From positions 1,798,001-1,862,000 of the forward strand of contig OZ218961.1 of assembly GCA_965112735.1 (NCBI GenBank): 64,000 nucleotides of DNA. The letters run 5' to 3'. Shown piece after piece: positions 19,916-29,467 of this stretch. Numbering within the stretch: the first letter of the stretch is position 1; every line of letters starts with the position of its first letter. The stretch is from Phaeosaccion multiseriatum (taxonomy: Eukaryota > Ochrophyta, other classes). Below the pieces are notes generated by a model. That model worked only from the letters and a program-made list of their open reading frames with translations. It had not been told where the DNA came from and ran no database searches. The position numbers and the translations under genes are program-made.

Positions 19916-21215
19916 ATGGCAGGACTACTGCAGAAGGTGTACCAGACTGGGCTCGGCAGGGCGTCCGGGTGGTACCGTGGATGGATGTGCTCTCGTCTTA
20001 AGCCGTACGGTAAGTTGGGGGCAAGGATCAAGAGTAGTGACGCGAGGGTAGAGAGGAGAGAGAGGAGGGGAGTGAGGGAGGGTTGGAATACGGGCTGGTC
20101 CTCATCTCGGTGATATCTCTAAGCTCTTCGGAGTGCGGGGGATTGCTCAGGACGGGATGCGCAGCCCAGCCAGCCACCAGTCGCTGGAATGGAACCCCCT
20201 CGCCCACTCCCCTCTCCCGTCTTCTCTCCCTCTCTCTCTCCCCTCTCTCATTCAGTGCATCAAGTCCTCTTCTCCCTATCTACGCAGACTATGATTGTAT
20301 CGCCAGCGCAATAGCTTCCGCCCTTGGAGCTGCTATTGTTGGTTCCCTCCTTCTCAAACAGCACCTCATCCCTCTTCCCCCGCACGCCTCGTGACTGTCG
20401 ATGCTTTCAATCCCCCACCCCCTGCTGTGAGCAGGTTTACAGGTGGAGGACCTGTACGACCCCCTTGACTGCCCCGTCACAGCGGAGGCGCTTAAGAGGT
20501 AAGATTTCCTGCTTCCAGAGCCTCGCAGCCCCAAAATGACCGCGACTAGTGCGTGTGGGTCTCGTCTGCGAGAAGCCAAACACCCTGGGACAGGACAGAA
20601 GATCCTTCACTTTGCCCCAGTCTCCATTCTCACCAGCCCGCTTCCTTGCACCCGAATCCACATCCAACGCCCCCTGTCTCTCTGCTTTGCCCGCTGGCGC
20701 CAGATTGACTCCTACCGAGGCCAACGACCGCAACCGTCGAATTTTGAGAGCGATTGACTGCAGCTACAAGCGAAAGATGCTGCCAGAGTCTTTCCAAGAG
20801 ACATTCGACCCTTTTGCCAAGGTACGAAGAAGGATAAGGGAGGCTCTTTGAGGAAGAGAGGAGGACCCCTAGACTGCACTATTGAGTCAGGAGTCAGGAA
20901 AGCAGTGGGGGGGTCCTCTTACTTGTGTGTGGGGGGGCTGCTGTGTTTCAACAATCCATTCCAGGGTGGTCCTTCTATTACTAGTGCTGTCACATCGAGG
21001 GAAGAAGGAAGGAGAGCGCTGCTTGTCCTCGCCTAGAGAGAGACAAGCGACGAGGCAATCGGTGCGCAGCGGCAGTCAAGCAATCTGACGCGGATACCCC
21101 ATCCTATGCCCCCCCGTGTCCACACACACAGCCTTACCTGCAGAAACACATTGAGGCAATCGAGAAGGAGAAGGCGGAGAGGCTCGCAGTCAACAAGACT
21201 TACTCGGATGTTTAA
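19916..21215 (+). CDS. QCR7: Cytochrome b-c1 complex subunit 7 (QCR7/UQCRB)
   Basis: Four exons: 19916-20009, 20435-20498, 20704-20821, 21132-21215; 119 aa, close to the usual 110-125 aa. Family landmarks: GWYRGW near the N-terminus, LQVEDLYD, EALKRLTPTEANDRNRRILR, IDCSYKRKMLPES, and the C-terminal PYLQKHIEAIEKEKAER. It is a nuclear-encoded, matrix-side subunit of mitochondrial complex III near the cytochrome b N-terminus. No cleavable presequence is evident, as usual for this subunit. The phase changes (1, 2, 0) are all satisfied, and the exon 3 acceptor (gccag/ATTG) is fixed by homology across ALKR/LTP. Confidence 0.93.
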
Positions 21216-22266
21216 TGATGATGTACACATTTAGAAGGCGGCATGGCCGATTGCCGATGGTGGAGCAGGAGGGAGGGAGGGAGGGAGGGAAGGAGGGAGG
21301 AAGGGCCGCGGGCGGCGAAGGAGGGGTGGATTGGCATCAAGAACGAGGGGGTCGACTCGCTCGACTTGTGAAGGAGTGGGGGTACGTACATGTTGAGAGA
21401 GAGAGAGAGGAGGGCGACCATTTTGTTCGTTAAAATAAATGTATCTGACTGAGTATGGTGTCGGACAGAAAGTAAAAAAAAGTGTCGTGTATGGCATTCA
21501 TTGTTCATCACATTGATTTTGTTTTTTGGGGTTGAGATGGGCAAAGAAAAGTGAAAGTTGTTGCTTGTATGTTGTGCATCTTTGCACCACGTCATCATTT
21601 GAGACACGCCAAACAAAGCTTAACAAAGCTTGGTCTTGTTTCTTCTTCCCTTCCCCCCAAGTGACTCTATAAGCAGCCAAGAGCAGCAGCAACTAAGCAG
21701 AGCAGTGGAGCACCGCACAAAAGGCGTGCGCTTCCTCCTCCTCCTCCTCCTCCTCCTCCTCCTCTCGAGCCTGGTCCTTCATAACTCACTGACTGACTTG
21801 ACCAGTCCGTCGCTATTCATCCTCTCAGACTGACTGACTGATTGACTGACCGACTTGACTGGTCCTGAGTGAGTGTTTGTGGTGACACTCCGTTCACGCC
21901 CCTCCGAGTTTCTCCCGAGTCCTTAAGCCTAGAGGGTCCTCTCTCTCTTTGCAAGAACAGGACGGGACGAGTCACAAGCTCCTCGCATCTATGCCTCCAT
22001 ATATATAATATATATATATATTATATATATATATTATATACATATATATGTGTGTGTGTAAGTTTATGTAACTGCATGCGCCGGCTGCCTGTAGACGTTG
22101 GATGCCTTTGATCGGGGAGGGGAGAGGGGAGAGCGAGAAAATTGGTGAGGAAGGATGAAAGGGTGGGGGGAGATGTGACGAGGGAGGAAGGAGGGCGTAA
22201 TGAGGAAATACCATTGATTGCAAACACTGCGATCATACTGTTAAGAGAGGGGGCAAAGGGGGAAAT
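21216..22266. other. Intergenic; AT-repeat block, no supported gene
   Basis: Contains CCCT tracts, a CTC run at about 21735-21765, GACT-type repeats at 21785-21865 and TA dinucleotide repeats at about 22000-22048 able to form hairpins. No coding exon was recognised. Confidence 0.5.
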
Positions 22267-22448
22267 GAGGAGATGGAAGTGAAAAGAAATGTCGAATGGG
22301 GTCTTTACGCTCACGGGGCGAGAACCCCGAGGGGGACTTGGGCACACCGTCGCTATATTTACCACCTGTTTCTCTGGGCTGTCCAGTAGCGCTGCAGAGC
22401 CAAGGGGGAGGGCTGAGCAGTGACTCTAAAAAGGCAGCCGCACACAAA
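22267..22448. repeat. 182-bp direct repeat, copy A
   Basis: Matches copy B (23285-23466) at 181 of 182 positions by eye; the only difference is T/C. Copy A lies beyond the carrier gene's stop, beside a degraded copy of carrier exon 4. On the minus strand it has an open frame including ETGGKYSDGVPKSPSGF. Confidence 0.95.
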
Positions 22449-22591
22449 GGCAAAAGACAATCAATAAATCAACAATCCCAGAAATCCCACATACAAGTTG
22501 GGGCCCAAATGATCACCGGGTTGCTCCCCTCCTCACACAAGCCAACACGCGCGCTCACTCACTCCCTTAGTTAGTTACTCACCGAGAATCG

Positions 22592-22700
22592 TCACCACGC
22601 CGCATAGACTTGGGCGACACAGAGCTCATAGAAGGCCTTCATGCCATGTTCTCCTTCGCCAGACATCAAAAAAGACATGTGTAGAAGGAAGAGTGGTATG
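22592..22700 (-). pseudogene. Degraded duplicate of carrier exon 4 with its donor
   Basis: The minus-strand text around GGCGAAGGAGAACATGGC...AAGGCCTTCTA...GGTGAGT mirrors carrier exon 4 (AKEEGVKAFY...GVVPMM/gtgagt), but the frame is broken by a stop and several changes. Its distance to repeat copy A (about 140 bp) mirrors that between exon 4 and copy B (about 125 bp). A partial tandem duplication of exon 4 plus intron 4 is the simplest reading. Confidence 0.65.
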
Positions 22701-22775
22701 CCGAAAGCCCGCTACTCCCTCACTCCCTCCCTCCCTTGTATGGAGAGGTTAGCAGAACATACCAGGGTTCAGCAC

Positions 22776-25367
22776 TTAACGCGCCGGAGCGCCTCTCCCC
22801 GCACCCTGCTTCTGCTGATACTGTGTGATGAAGGTGATCAAATCCGCCACCGCCGTGGGCGTCTGTCTGTCCTCCCTAAGCAAGAGAAGCCTCTCCCTCT
22901 CCTCCTCCAACATCAGCTGCTCACTCTTGGTCATCCTCTTCCTCTTTTCACCCTTGCCCTTACCCTTGCTGGTGCTGCTGGCTGGTGCTGGCAATGCCCC
23001 CTTGCGAGGGAGGAGCACCGGGGAGGAGCTGGCACCCTCTCTGGACAGGAGGCCCTGCCCCGACAAAGCCCCGACGCTCGCCTTGTGCTCTCTGTCGGCC
23101 TCCTGCCTCGCTCGAAGGCCGATGAGCCGCTTCTTTGAAGCCTCGTAAATGCCGAATTGGATACCTGGAGGAGGAGGAGGAGGAGGAGGGGGAGGGGAAG
23201 AGGAAGGAAGAGGAGGAGGAGAAGAAGGAGGGGTGAGTAATGCACTGGATTGCGCACGGTACTTAGGAGGGGGGGGGTGAGTGAGAGGAGATGGAAGTGA
23301 AAAGAAATGTCGAATGGGGTCTTTACGCTCACGGGGCGAGAACCCCGAGGGGGACTTGGGCACACCGTCGCTATATTTACCACCTGTCTCTCTGGGCTGT
23401 CCAGTAGCGCTGCAGAGCCAAGGGGGAGGGCTGAGCAGTGACTCTAAAAAGGCAGCCGCACACAAACGCAGTCCCAAGGCAATCCCATCGTGTGAACTCC
23501 CCCCTCACCCAAGCCCCCACGCACTCCCTCCCTCCCTCCGTCCCTCACACACCAACCACCCCCCCCCCCCTCCCTCCCACACTCACTCACCCATCATAGG
23601 CACCACGCTGCACAGACGAGGCAGAAGGGACCGGTAGAAGGCCTTGACGCCCTCCTCCTTGGCGACTTTGCGGATGCAGTCCACCACTCCCTTGTAGGCC
23701 AAGTTACCCGCCTGCACCATGGTGGATATGCATTAACGAAGGATGGGTTTTTAAAAACAGGTTAGCGGTGGTGGAAAGGGGAACGGGTGACGGAGGTACT
23801 TGCGTTAGGTAATAAACTTCCGCGGTGTCTCAAGGTTCACGTTGCCGTATGGTTCATGTGTATGCTCATGTTGCATCGCACCTCGTCTGCTACTTGTGTA
23901 ACGATGCGTGTCTTGACCGTGTCCAGCGGGATCATGAGACACACGGTGGCCCCCGCCCCTGCCGCCCCGAGCAAAAAGTTCTCCGTATCTGTGGCCTTTC
24001 GACCCGTCTTGCGAAAGTGAAGCTCCTTGAATTGCTGGAAGAAGACCCAAGTGAGGCTGTAGCTCGGGATCTTTTGCACCAGGGAGGCGCTCCAGCCGCG
24101 GTAGAAGCCAGCTACCCCTTGCTCTCGGGCGATGGTGCGGACTCCGGTGAATAGGTTGGGGTACACACCTGAGAGAGTGAGTGAGGGAGGGAGAGGGAGA
24201 GAGTGAGAGGGAGCGAAGTGAGTGAGTCAGTGAGTGAGTGAGTGAGTGGGGGAGTGAGTGAGGGAGGGAGTGCGTGAGGTAGTGCGTGAGAGGAGAGAAT
24301 GGAGTGTGAGGAGTGAGTGTGATGAGTGAGAAGCGTGAGTAAGTGAGATGAGAAGACCCCCCTCTCTATCTGTACCTCTGTCTATCTATATGTATACCCA
24401 GAGCTCTCTCTCTCTCTCTTTGTCACTCACCAGCCATGATTCGATCCGTGATTACCATCTGCGGAGTGCTAACTACCGAGCAGATGGTAGTGGCCACTGC
24501 TGAGCTGAAGAAGTCCACAAGGAAGCCCGCCTTGCCCTCGCAGGGCACATATTTGGAGGTTAAGTCCTTCACTGCCTCCACCGTCGCGAAGCTGAAGGCT
24601 CCGTGCGGCAGGGAGAGGATGAATTGAGCCCCCGCGCCTCGGGTGAGGGTCTTGAAGATGGTACGAGAGGTGAGGGAGCTGAGCTGTTGAGCGGTGTCCT
24701 TGCCCTGCAGGAGCGTCTTGACCACGTTCAAGGGTTGCATGACTGCGGTGGGGGGTTGAATGGGGGCAGGCAAGAGGAGCAGCAGGAGGAGGACCAATAT
24801 AGGGAGAGACGTGAGTGAGCGGGGTTCCTCCAGCTTCAAGGCAGCCCCTTGCGCAACCGTACAATTCGTTCTAGGGTGCCTCTGCCTACTACCCACCCCG
24901 AGTCCCGGCTACTAAAGCATGTGCATCCTCGCGGTGGCGAAGGTCTCACCTGTCTGCGCCACACTCCGCGAGACTGCTCCGGCAATCATGGAGTCGAAGA
25001 AGGACACATGAGTCTGCGCTCCCTCCACACGCTTCCCCTTTTTGGAAGCCGGCGGTGCAGGAGGCAGCAAGACCTCCACCTCCTCCTTGCTTGTTCGCTG
25101 CTTCAATTGCTGTCGCAGCCCTCCCCACTGTTGCCGGCCCCATCCCCTGAGCATCTCTCCCGACCCCTGTGAACCCTCAGACCTGCTCCTTTTGTGAGGC
25201 AGTTGCGTGGTGGTGGATAGGACCGGCACACTTCTGCCCAGCGCCCCTGGGATGGAAGAGGCAGCTCCAACGAACGCAAGCATCACTCCAGGAAGCAGCA
25301 TCGCCACCCTCGCTCTCTTCGTACGGCTGCGCCGAGGCCTCACACGCTCTGAAGCGTTGGAACTCAT
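22776..25367 (-). CDS. Mitochondrial carrier family (SLC25-type) protein with N- and C-terminal extensions
   Basis: Five exons: 25367-24950, 24742-24431, 24168-23894, 23711-23591, 23164-22776; 504 aa against about 300 for a typical carrier. Three repeats are visible: repeat 1 with PLNVVKTLLQG; repeat 2 with a degenerate signature (STPQMVITDRIMAG) and GVAGFYRGWSASLVQKIP; repeat 3 with PLDTVKTRIV and GVKAFYRSLLPRL. Such proteins move metabolites across the inner mitochondrial or plastid membranes; the substrate cannot be told. The first 140 residues include a hydrophobic stretch (MLLPGVMLAFVGAASSIP) that could be a targeting signal. The C-terminal 100 residues are Lys/Glu-rich with predicted coiled coil. 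The intron 3 donor is CAA/GTAGCA, a weaker site. Intron 4 carries the 182-bp repeat copy B. Confidence 0.85.
23285..23466. repeat. 182-bp direct repeat, copy B (carrier intron 4)
   Basis: Second copy of the near-identical repeat, inside intron 4 (23165-23590) of the carrier gene. Confidence 0.95.
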
Positions 25368-25928
25368 GTCGAACAAAATCCTGCTTGCGGGGTTCCTGTC
25401 CACCGCAAAGCAGCAGCGGTAGCAGTAGCACACCTATCTATATTGATGGACCCCACCAACGCCTCTCTTCCCCCCACCACACGCCTTTTTTCCGGAAATA
25501 TGAGGTTTGCTCTTTGAGAACCACAAACACAGGCGCTCGAGGAAGGAGAGAAGGCTTCTCCTCCTTCTTCGGCGGGGAAGACTCTTCGACCTTATCCAGT
25601 AGAGAGCTGAGTTCAAGTCGCGATGAAGAGTGGAAGGAGTGGAAGGGGAGAAAGAGAAGCCAAGCTGTGGCTGTGGGGTTGATTGAAAGGTGTGTGCCGT
25701 TTTGCGAGGGCAAAAAACTGAAAGTTCGTACGTACCCGCAAGACCCCCCCGGCCCTCCGCGGCCGTGGGGAATATTCGAAGTGCCCCCGCTCTCGCTCTC
25801 CCTTCTCTGCCCCCCCTTTGCTCTTGTGCAGCTTGCTGTATGGAGGTCAGAGGAATAAGACGGTCGAGATATTTGAATCTCCCTTTTTTATTTCTTCTCG
25901 AGTCTTGGCTCCAGAAATAACAGAGACA
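25368..25928. promoter_or_regulatory. Putative bidirectional promoter region, carrier / DUSP protein
   Basis: 561 bp between divergent start codons. No further exon was recognised. Assigned by arrangement. Confidence 0.35.
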
Positions 25929-28673
25929 ATGAAAGAGGAGGAGGGGAAGAAAAGACCCCACGACTCAAGCACTTCTGCCGCTTGCTTGAGCAGTATGCCT
26001 GTCGAAGTCCTTTTGGGAGCTTTGATCCACTCAACAGCAAGGGTGAGAAAGGGAGGAAGAGGGGGAGGGAGAGAGAGAGAGACGGCAGACAAGAGATGGA
26101 AAGAGGCAGCGTAGAGGCGAAGGCAAGGAACTGAGGAGAAGCGAAGAGAGCAAGTGGAGGCGGATGCAAGATGCAACGGAAAATCCCCTCCAAACTCTTC
26201 TTGTCCCTCCTTCCCTCAGCCCCTTTCCTCCTCCGTTGCGCCACCGAGCAGGACCTGCGTGCGCTGTCGTGCGTGTGCAAGCAAGAGCCTGGGAACTCCT
26301 CTTTCCCTGACGCTCGAGCCTGTAGTCGCGCAGCAGGTAAGACTAGAGGACAAAATAGCTCCTGTTGACCAGTGTTAGCCCCTTTTAGCCCCTATTTCCT
26401 CGCTACGAGGCCATCTCTTCTCCCCACTAATTAACTTGCCTTCCTCCCTCCTCTCTTGCCCAGATCTGCTCCTATTATGGGCGGAGTAGCCCCCGTCTTC
26501 GAGCCGACTGCCCAAAGTGGCGAAGGTCCTTGGACACTCTTCGCGTCGCTGAGCTTCAGCACATCAGCTGGATGCTCAGCAGGGGAGGGGACGCCACAGT
26601 GGGCTACTGGGTGAGACAGAGTGAAGACGATGCTCTCCGTTCTTTTTCACGTATGCAATTGTACTTCTACCGTTCTACCCTTGCTTTGTCTTGACCATGA
26701 AGCCTGACCTCTTCCAACGGCACCGGTACCTTCACAGGTGAGCCGGACTTGGAGCCAAAACCTGAGGCGCTATGCGGAGGGAGAGAGTCGCCGGCAGCAG
26801 CAGCAGCAGGAGCAGGAGCAGCAGCAGGAGAAGAAGAAGCTCGTTGGTGGCAGCGGCGGGCCGAAGGTCTCTCCTCAAAAGCCGAAGCGGGGCAGGCTCA
26901 GAACGGGTAAGCGGTGGCTGGCTGCTTCCATTCATTCATACTGAGGCCCCCCTTTCTCTTTGGACTCTTTGCCCGGACTAACTACCTCACTCACTCACTC
27001 ACTCACTCACTCACTGCCTCGCTTACCGATTGCAGAGAGCAACGTGATGCCTCCCTGGCCCAACGCCAATGAGGACATTCAGTGCTCCGTGCATGGCGGC
27101 CTGCGAGGCAGGGGGAGGCAGGCTGCGTCAGACCCAAACGCTTCCCCCTTCAAGGTGAAGCGGAATGCTGTGGAGGTTCCAGTATGGGAAGCATTGCGGC
27201 GGCTCTTCCCGAACAGTACCCCCTTCGAGGTGCGGTCCAGCGGCGCACGTGGGGCCAGACTTGCTTACAAACCAGAAGAAAGGGAAATGGCACAACGATT
27301 GGTGCTTCATCTTGGGTCCTGACACTCACTCTTGAGTCTGTCTCATTCTCATTCATTCATCTCGATAGATAGATATCCTATACCCTCTCACTCACCACGG
27401 CCTTGTCTGATTGCTTGCCGTCTGTCCTGTCTCACCTCGCTCGGCTGTGACTAACTGCTTTTGGTTCGCAGACAAGGGAGGGGCCGTGCGCGGGCTGCGG
27501 CGACAAGAAAGCAGCAGCCAAGGCTGTTGAGGAGAAGGTGCGTGCAGGCATGTAGGTGTATGGGCAGGCAGGCTAGAGACAGGCAGACAGATAGATAGAC
27601 AGGCAGGCAGTAGATTGAAACGCATGCATGCGTGTGTTTCCATCACCTCTTTATCTTTGAGGTTCTTCTACACGTCCCTCAAGGCATCTCTCTGTGGGGC
27701 GCTGCCATACCTCCCTCAAATCTCCCTCTCCCTCTCTCCGGTTGCCCACCCCTCACTCGCTCCCTCCCTCCCTCCCTCCCTCTCCCCCCTCCTCCCTCTC
27801 CCTCCGTCCCTCTCCTTCCCTCGTCCCTCCTCCCTCCCTGCTGGATGTGGGTGCACAGGTTCTTGAGAGCCGCCTTGTGGAGATTCAGCACCCCATTCTC
27901 AGAAAGCTCGCCTCTCGGAAGGGAGGAGTGCCCCCCTGGGCCTTACGTAGCAGCAGCAGCAGCAGCAGCAGCAGCGGTGACGCAAGCTCCACCCCTACCG
28001 CCGCCGGAGTAGCAGATGCAGCAGGGGCAGGGCTCTTCTCGCTCCTGCCGGGTATATACCAGCTGGTGCCTCGGTGCTTCCTGCAGGCCTGGAGAGGTTA
28101 CCTCAAGGACCCGAGGGCTCCTCTCCCACACATGCTAGACTTGTCCATGTTTCTCTGTGAGGGCCATGGCTTACTGCTTGTGCCTCCCCACTTGGAGGAG
28201 TGGCTGAGTGGGGAGAGAAGGAGTCTGCTCTCGGGCCGTACGGAAGACAGGTGAGTGGCAATTGATGGGGAGGGGAGGTGGAGGGGAAGAGAGGTGGCAT
28301 GGTAGTGGATGGGGAGGGGGTGACATGATCAGAGAGAGAGAGGGAGAGAGAGAGCAATGAAGGAGGCGCTGCGACGGCTCCAACCCCCCCCCCCCTTCCC
28401 CTCCCTTTCCCTACCCGCCTGGTGTTGTGTGGCGTTCTGGTGTCGTGGTGCTCTTCTCCAATCTCCCGCAGTGGCGTGGCGTGCGAGATTGTAACCGACG
28501 AGGAGTGGGAGAGGCTGACTCAGCTGTACGCGTGTGAGCTCGGCGTGCGCTTCCTCATCCCTCCTGAGAGGCATGAGAGCGTACAGTGGAGCGTACAGCG
28601 CTGCTTGCGGTGCCACTCCGGCTACATTGGGGACATACTCGACACGTGCAAGAGTCGAAAGGCGTCCTTCTGA
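25929..28673 (+). CDS. Protein with two DUSP-like domains and a possible N-terminal F-box
   Basis: Firm exons: 26464-26610, 26738-26906, 27036-27229, 27472-27537, 27859-28250, 28472-28673, all in phase. Exon 1 (25929-26042) encodes ...MPVEVLLGALIHSTAR. Exon 2, about 26211-26336, contains DLRALSCVCK, which with exon 1 reads as an F-box, but that frame does not join exon 3 in phase with any donor I can find, so the N-terminus is unresolved. Two DUSP-like units follow the pattern seen in USP48: SRTWSQNLRRYAEG ... CSVHGGL ... VWEALRRLFP ... CAGC; and YQLVPRCFLQAWRGYL ... CEGHGLLL ... EEWERLTQLY ... CLRC. No ubiquitin protease domain is present. A ubiquitin-pathway adaptor is an inference. Confidence 0.65.
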
Positions 28674-29467
28674 TGTGATGTGGGTGTGGTGGGTGTGTGA
28701 TGCGACGTAAACAAGTCGGTCGACGCCTGAGCTATCAATTGGTAGATGGTAGTCGGAAGGAGAAAAGGAAAGGCAAAAGAGACTAGTAGCCCCTCTTTGA
28801 GGGGTGGGGAGGTTGGCTGACCGATCGAGAGTCCTTTGTTGATGTCGGCTCCAGGCGAGGTTTCTCGGGCTTTAGGCTTCTGGGCCGTAGCCCCCTCCAG
28901 GCTTCGGGCTTCTGGCCGCAGGCCAGCGCAGGCTTCTGGCCGCAGGCCAGTGGTCAGGCTTCAGGCTTCTCAGGCTGGGAGAAAAATGGGGGACTTGGCA
29001 GGTTTCTCGCTACTTTCTGCAGGCTTCTGGCCGCAGGCTTCTTACTTTCGGCCGCAGGCCGCCGCAGGCTTCTGCTTTATCGGGGGCCCGAGAAACCTCG
29101 CCTGGAGCCGATTGATGGGGAGACTGAACAGTGAACATTGTTCTGTTTGCTGCTGCTGGCGAGCGAAACGGCCCTGCCGGTGCCGAAAAGTTTCTCCCCA
29201 AATTACGTACGCTTACGTATTTTTATATTTTTGTCCTGACACCCCGGGTGGAAGCCTTTGCTTTTTTTCTCCCCTCTCGCTGACAAACTGCCTCCACCTT
29301 TTGCTCTTCCTGTCGGGGGAAGGAACGGGTGGAGCCCTGTTGCCTGCCGAGAAGATACACGCAAGAGGATCTTTGAAGTAGAAGCTCGGTTTTGTTTATG
29401 CTTTCCTGCCGGCGCAAGAGCCGGTGAGCAGAGGGGACATTCAGAGAGCACACGAGTCGACGAGGGA
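28674..29467. other. Intergenic region carrying the MITE-like element
   Basis: Between the DUSP protein and Cdh1, both on plus. Apart from the element, it holds the probable Cdh1 promoter and 5' UTR (29112-29467). Confidence 0.5.
28845..29111. mobile_element. MITE-like non-autonomous DNA element
   Basis: 267 bp bounded by perfect 26-bp terminal inverted repeats (28845-28870 and 29086-29111) whose ends read TCGGCTCCAGG. They are flanked directly by the 6-bp direct repeat TTGATG (28839-28844 and 29112-29117), as expected for a target-site duplication. The interior has repeated GCTTCTGGCCGCAGG units and no coding capacity. No transposase in the window can be linked to it, and the superfamily is not assigned. 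Confidence 0.85.
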
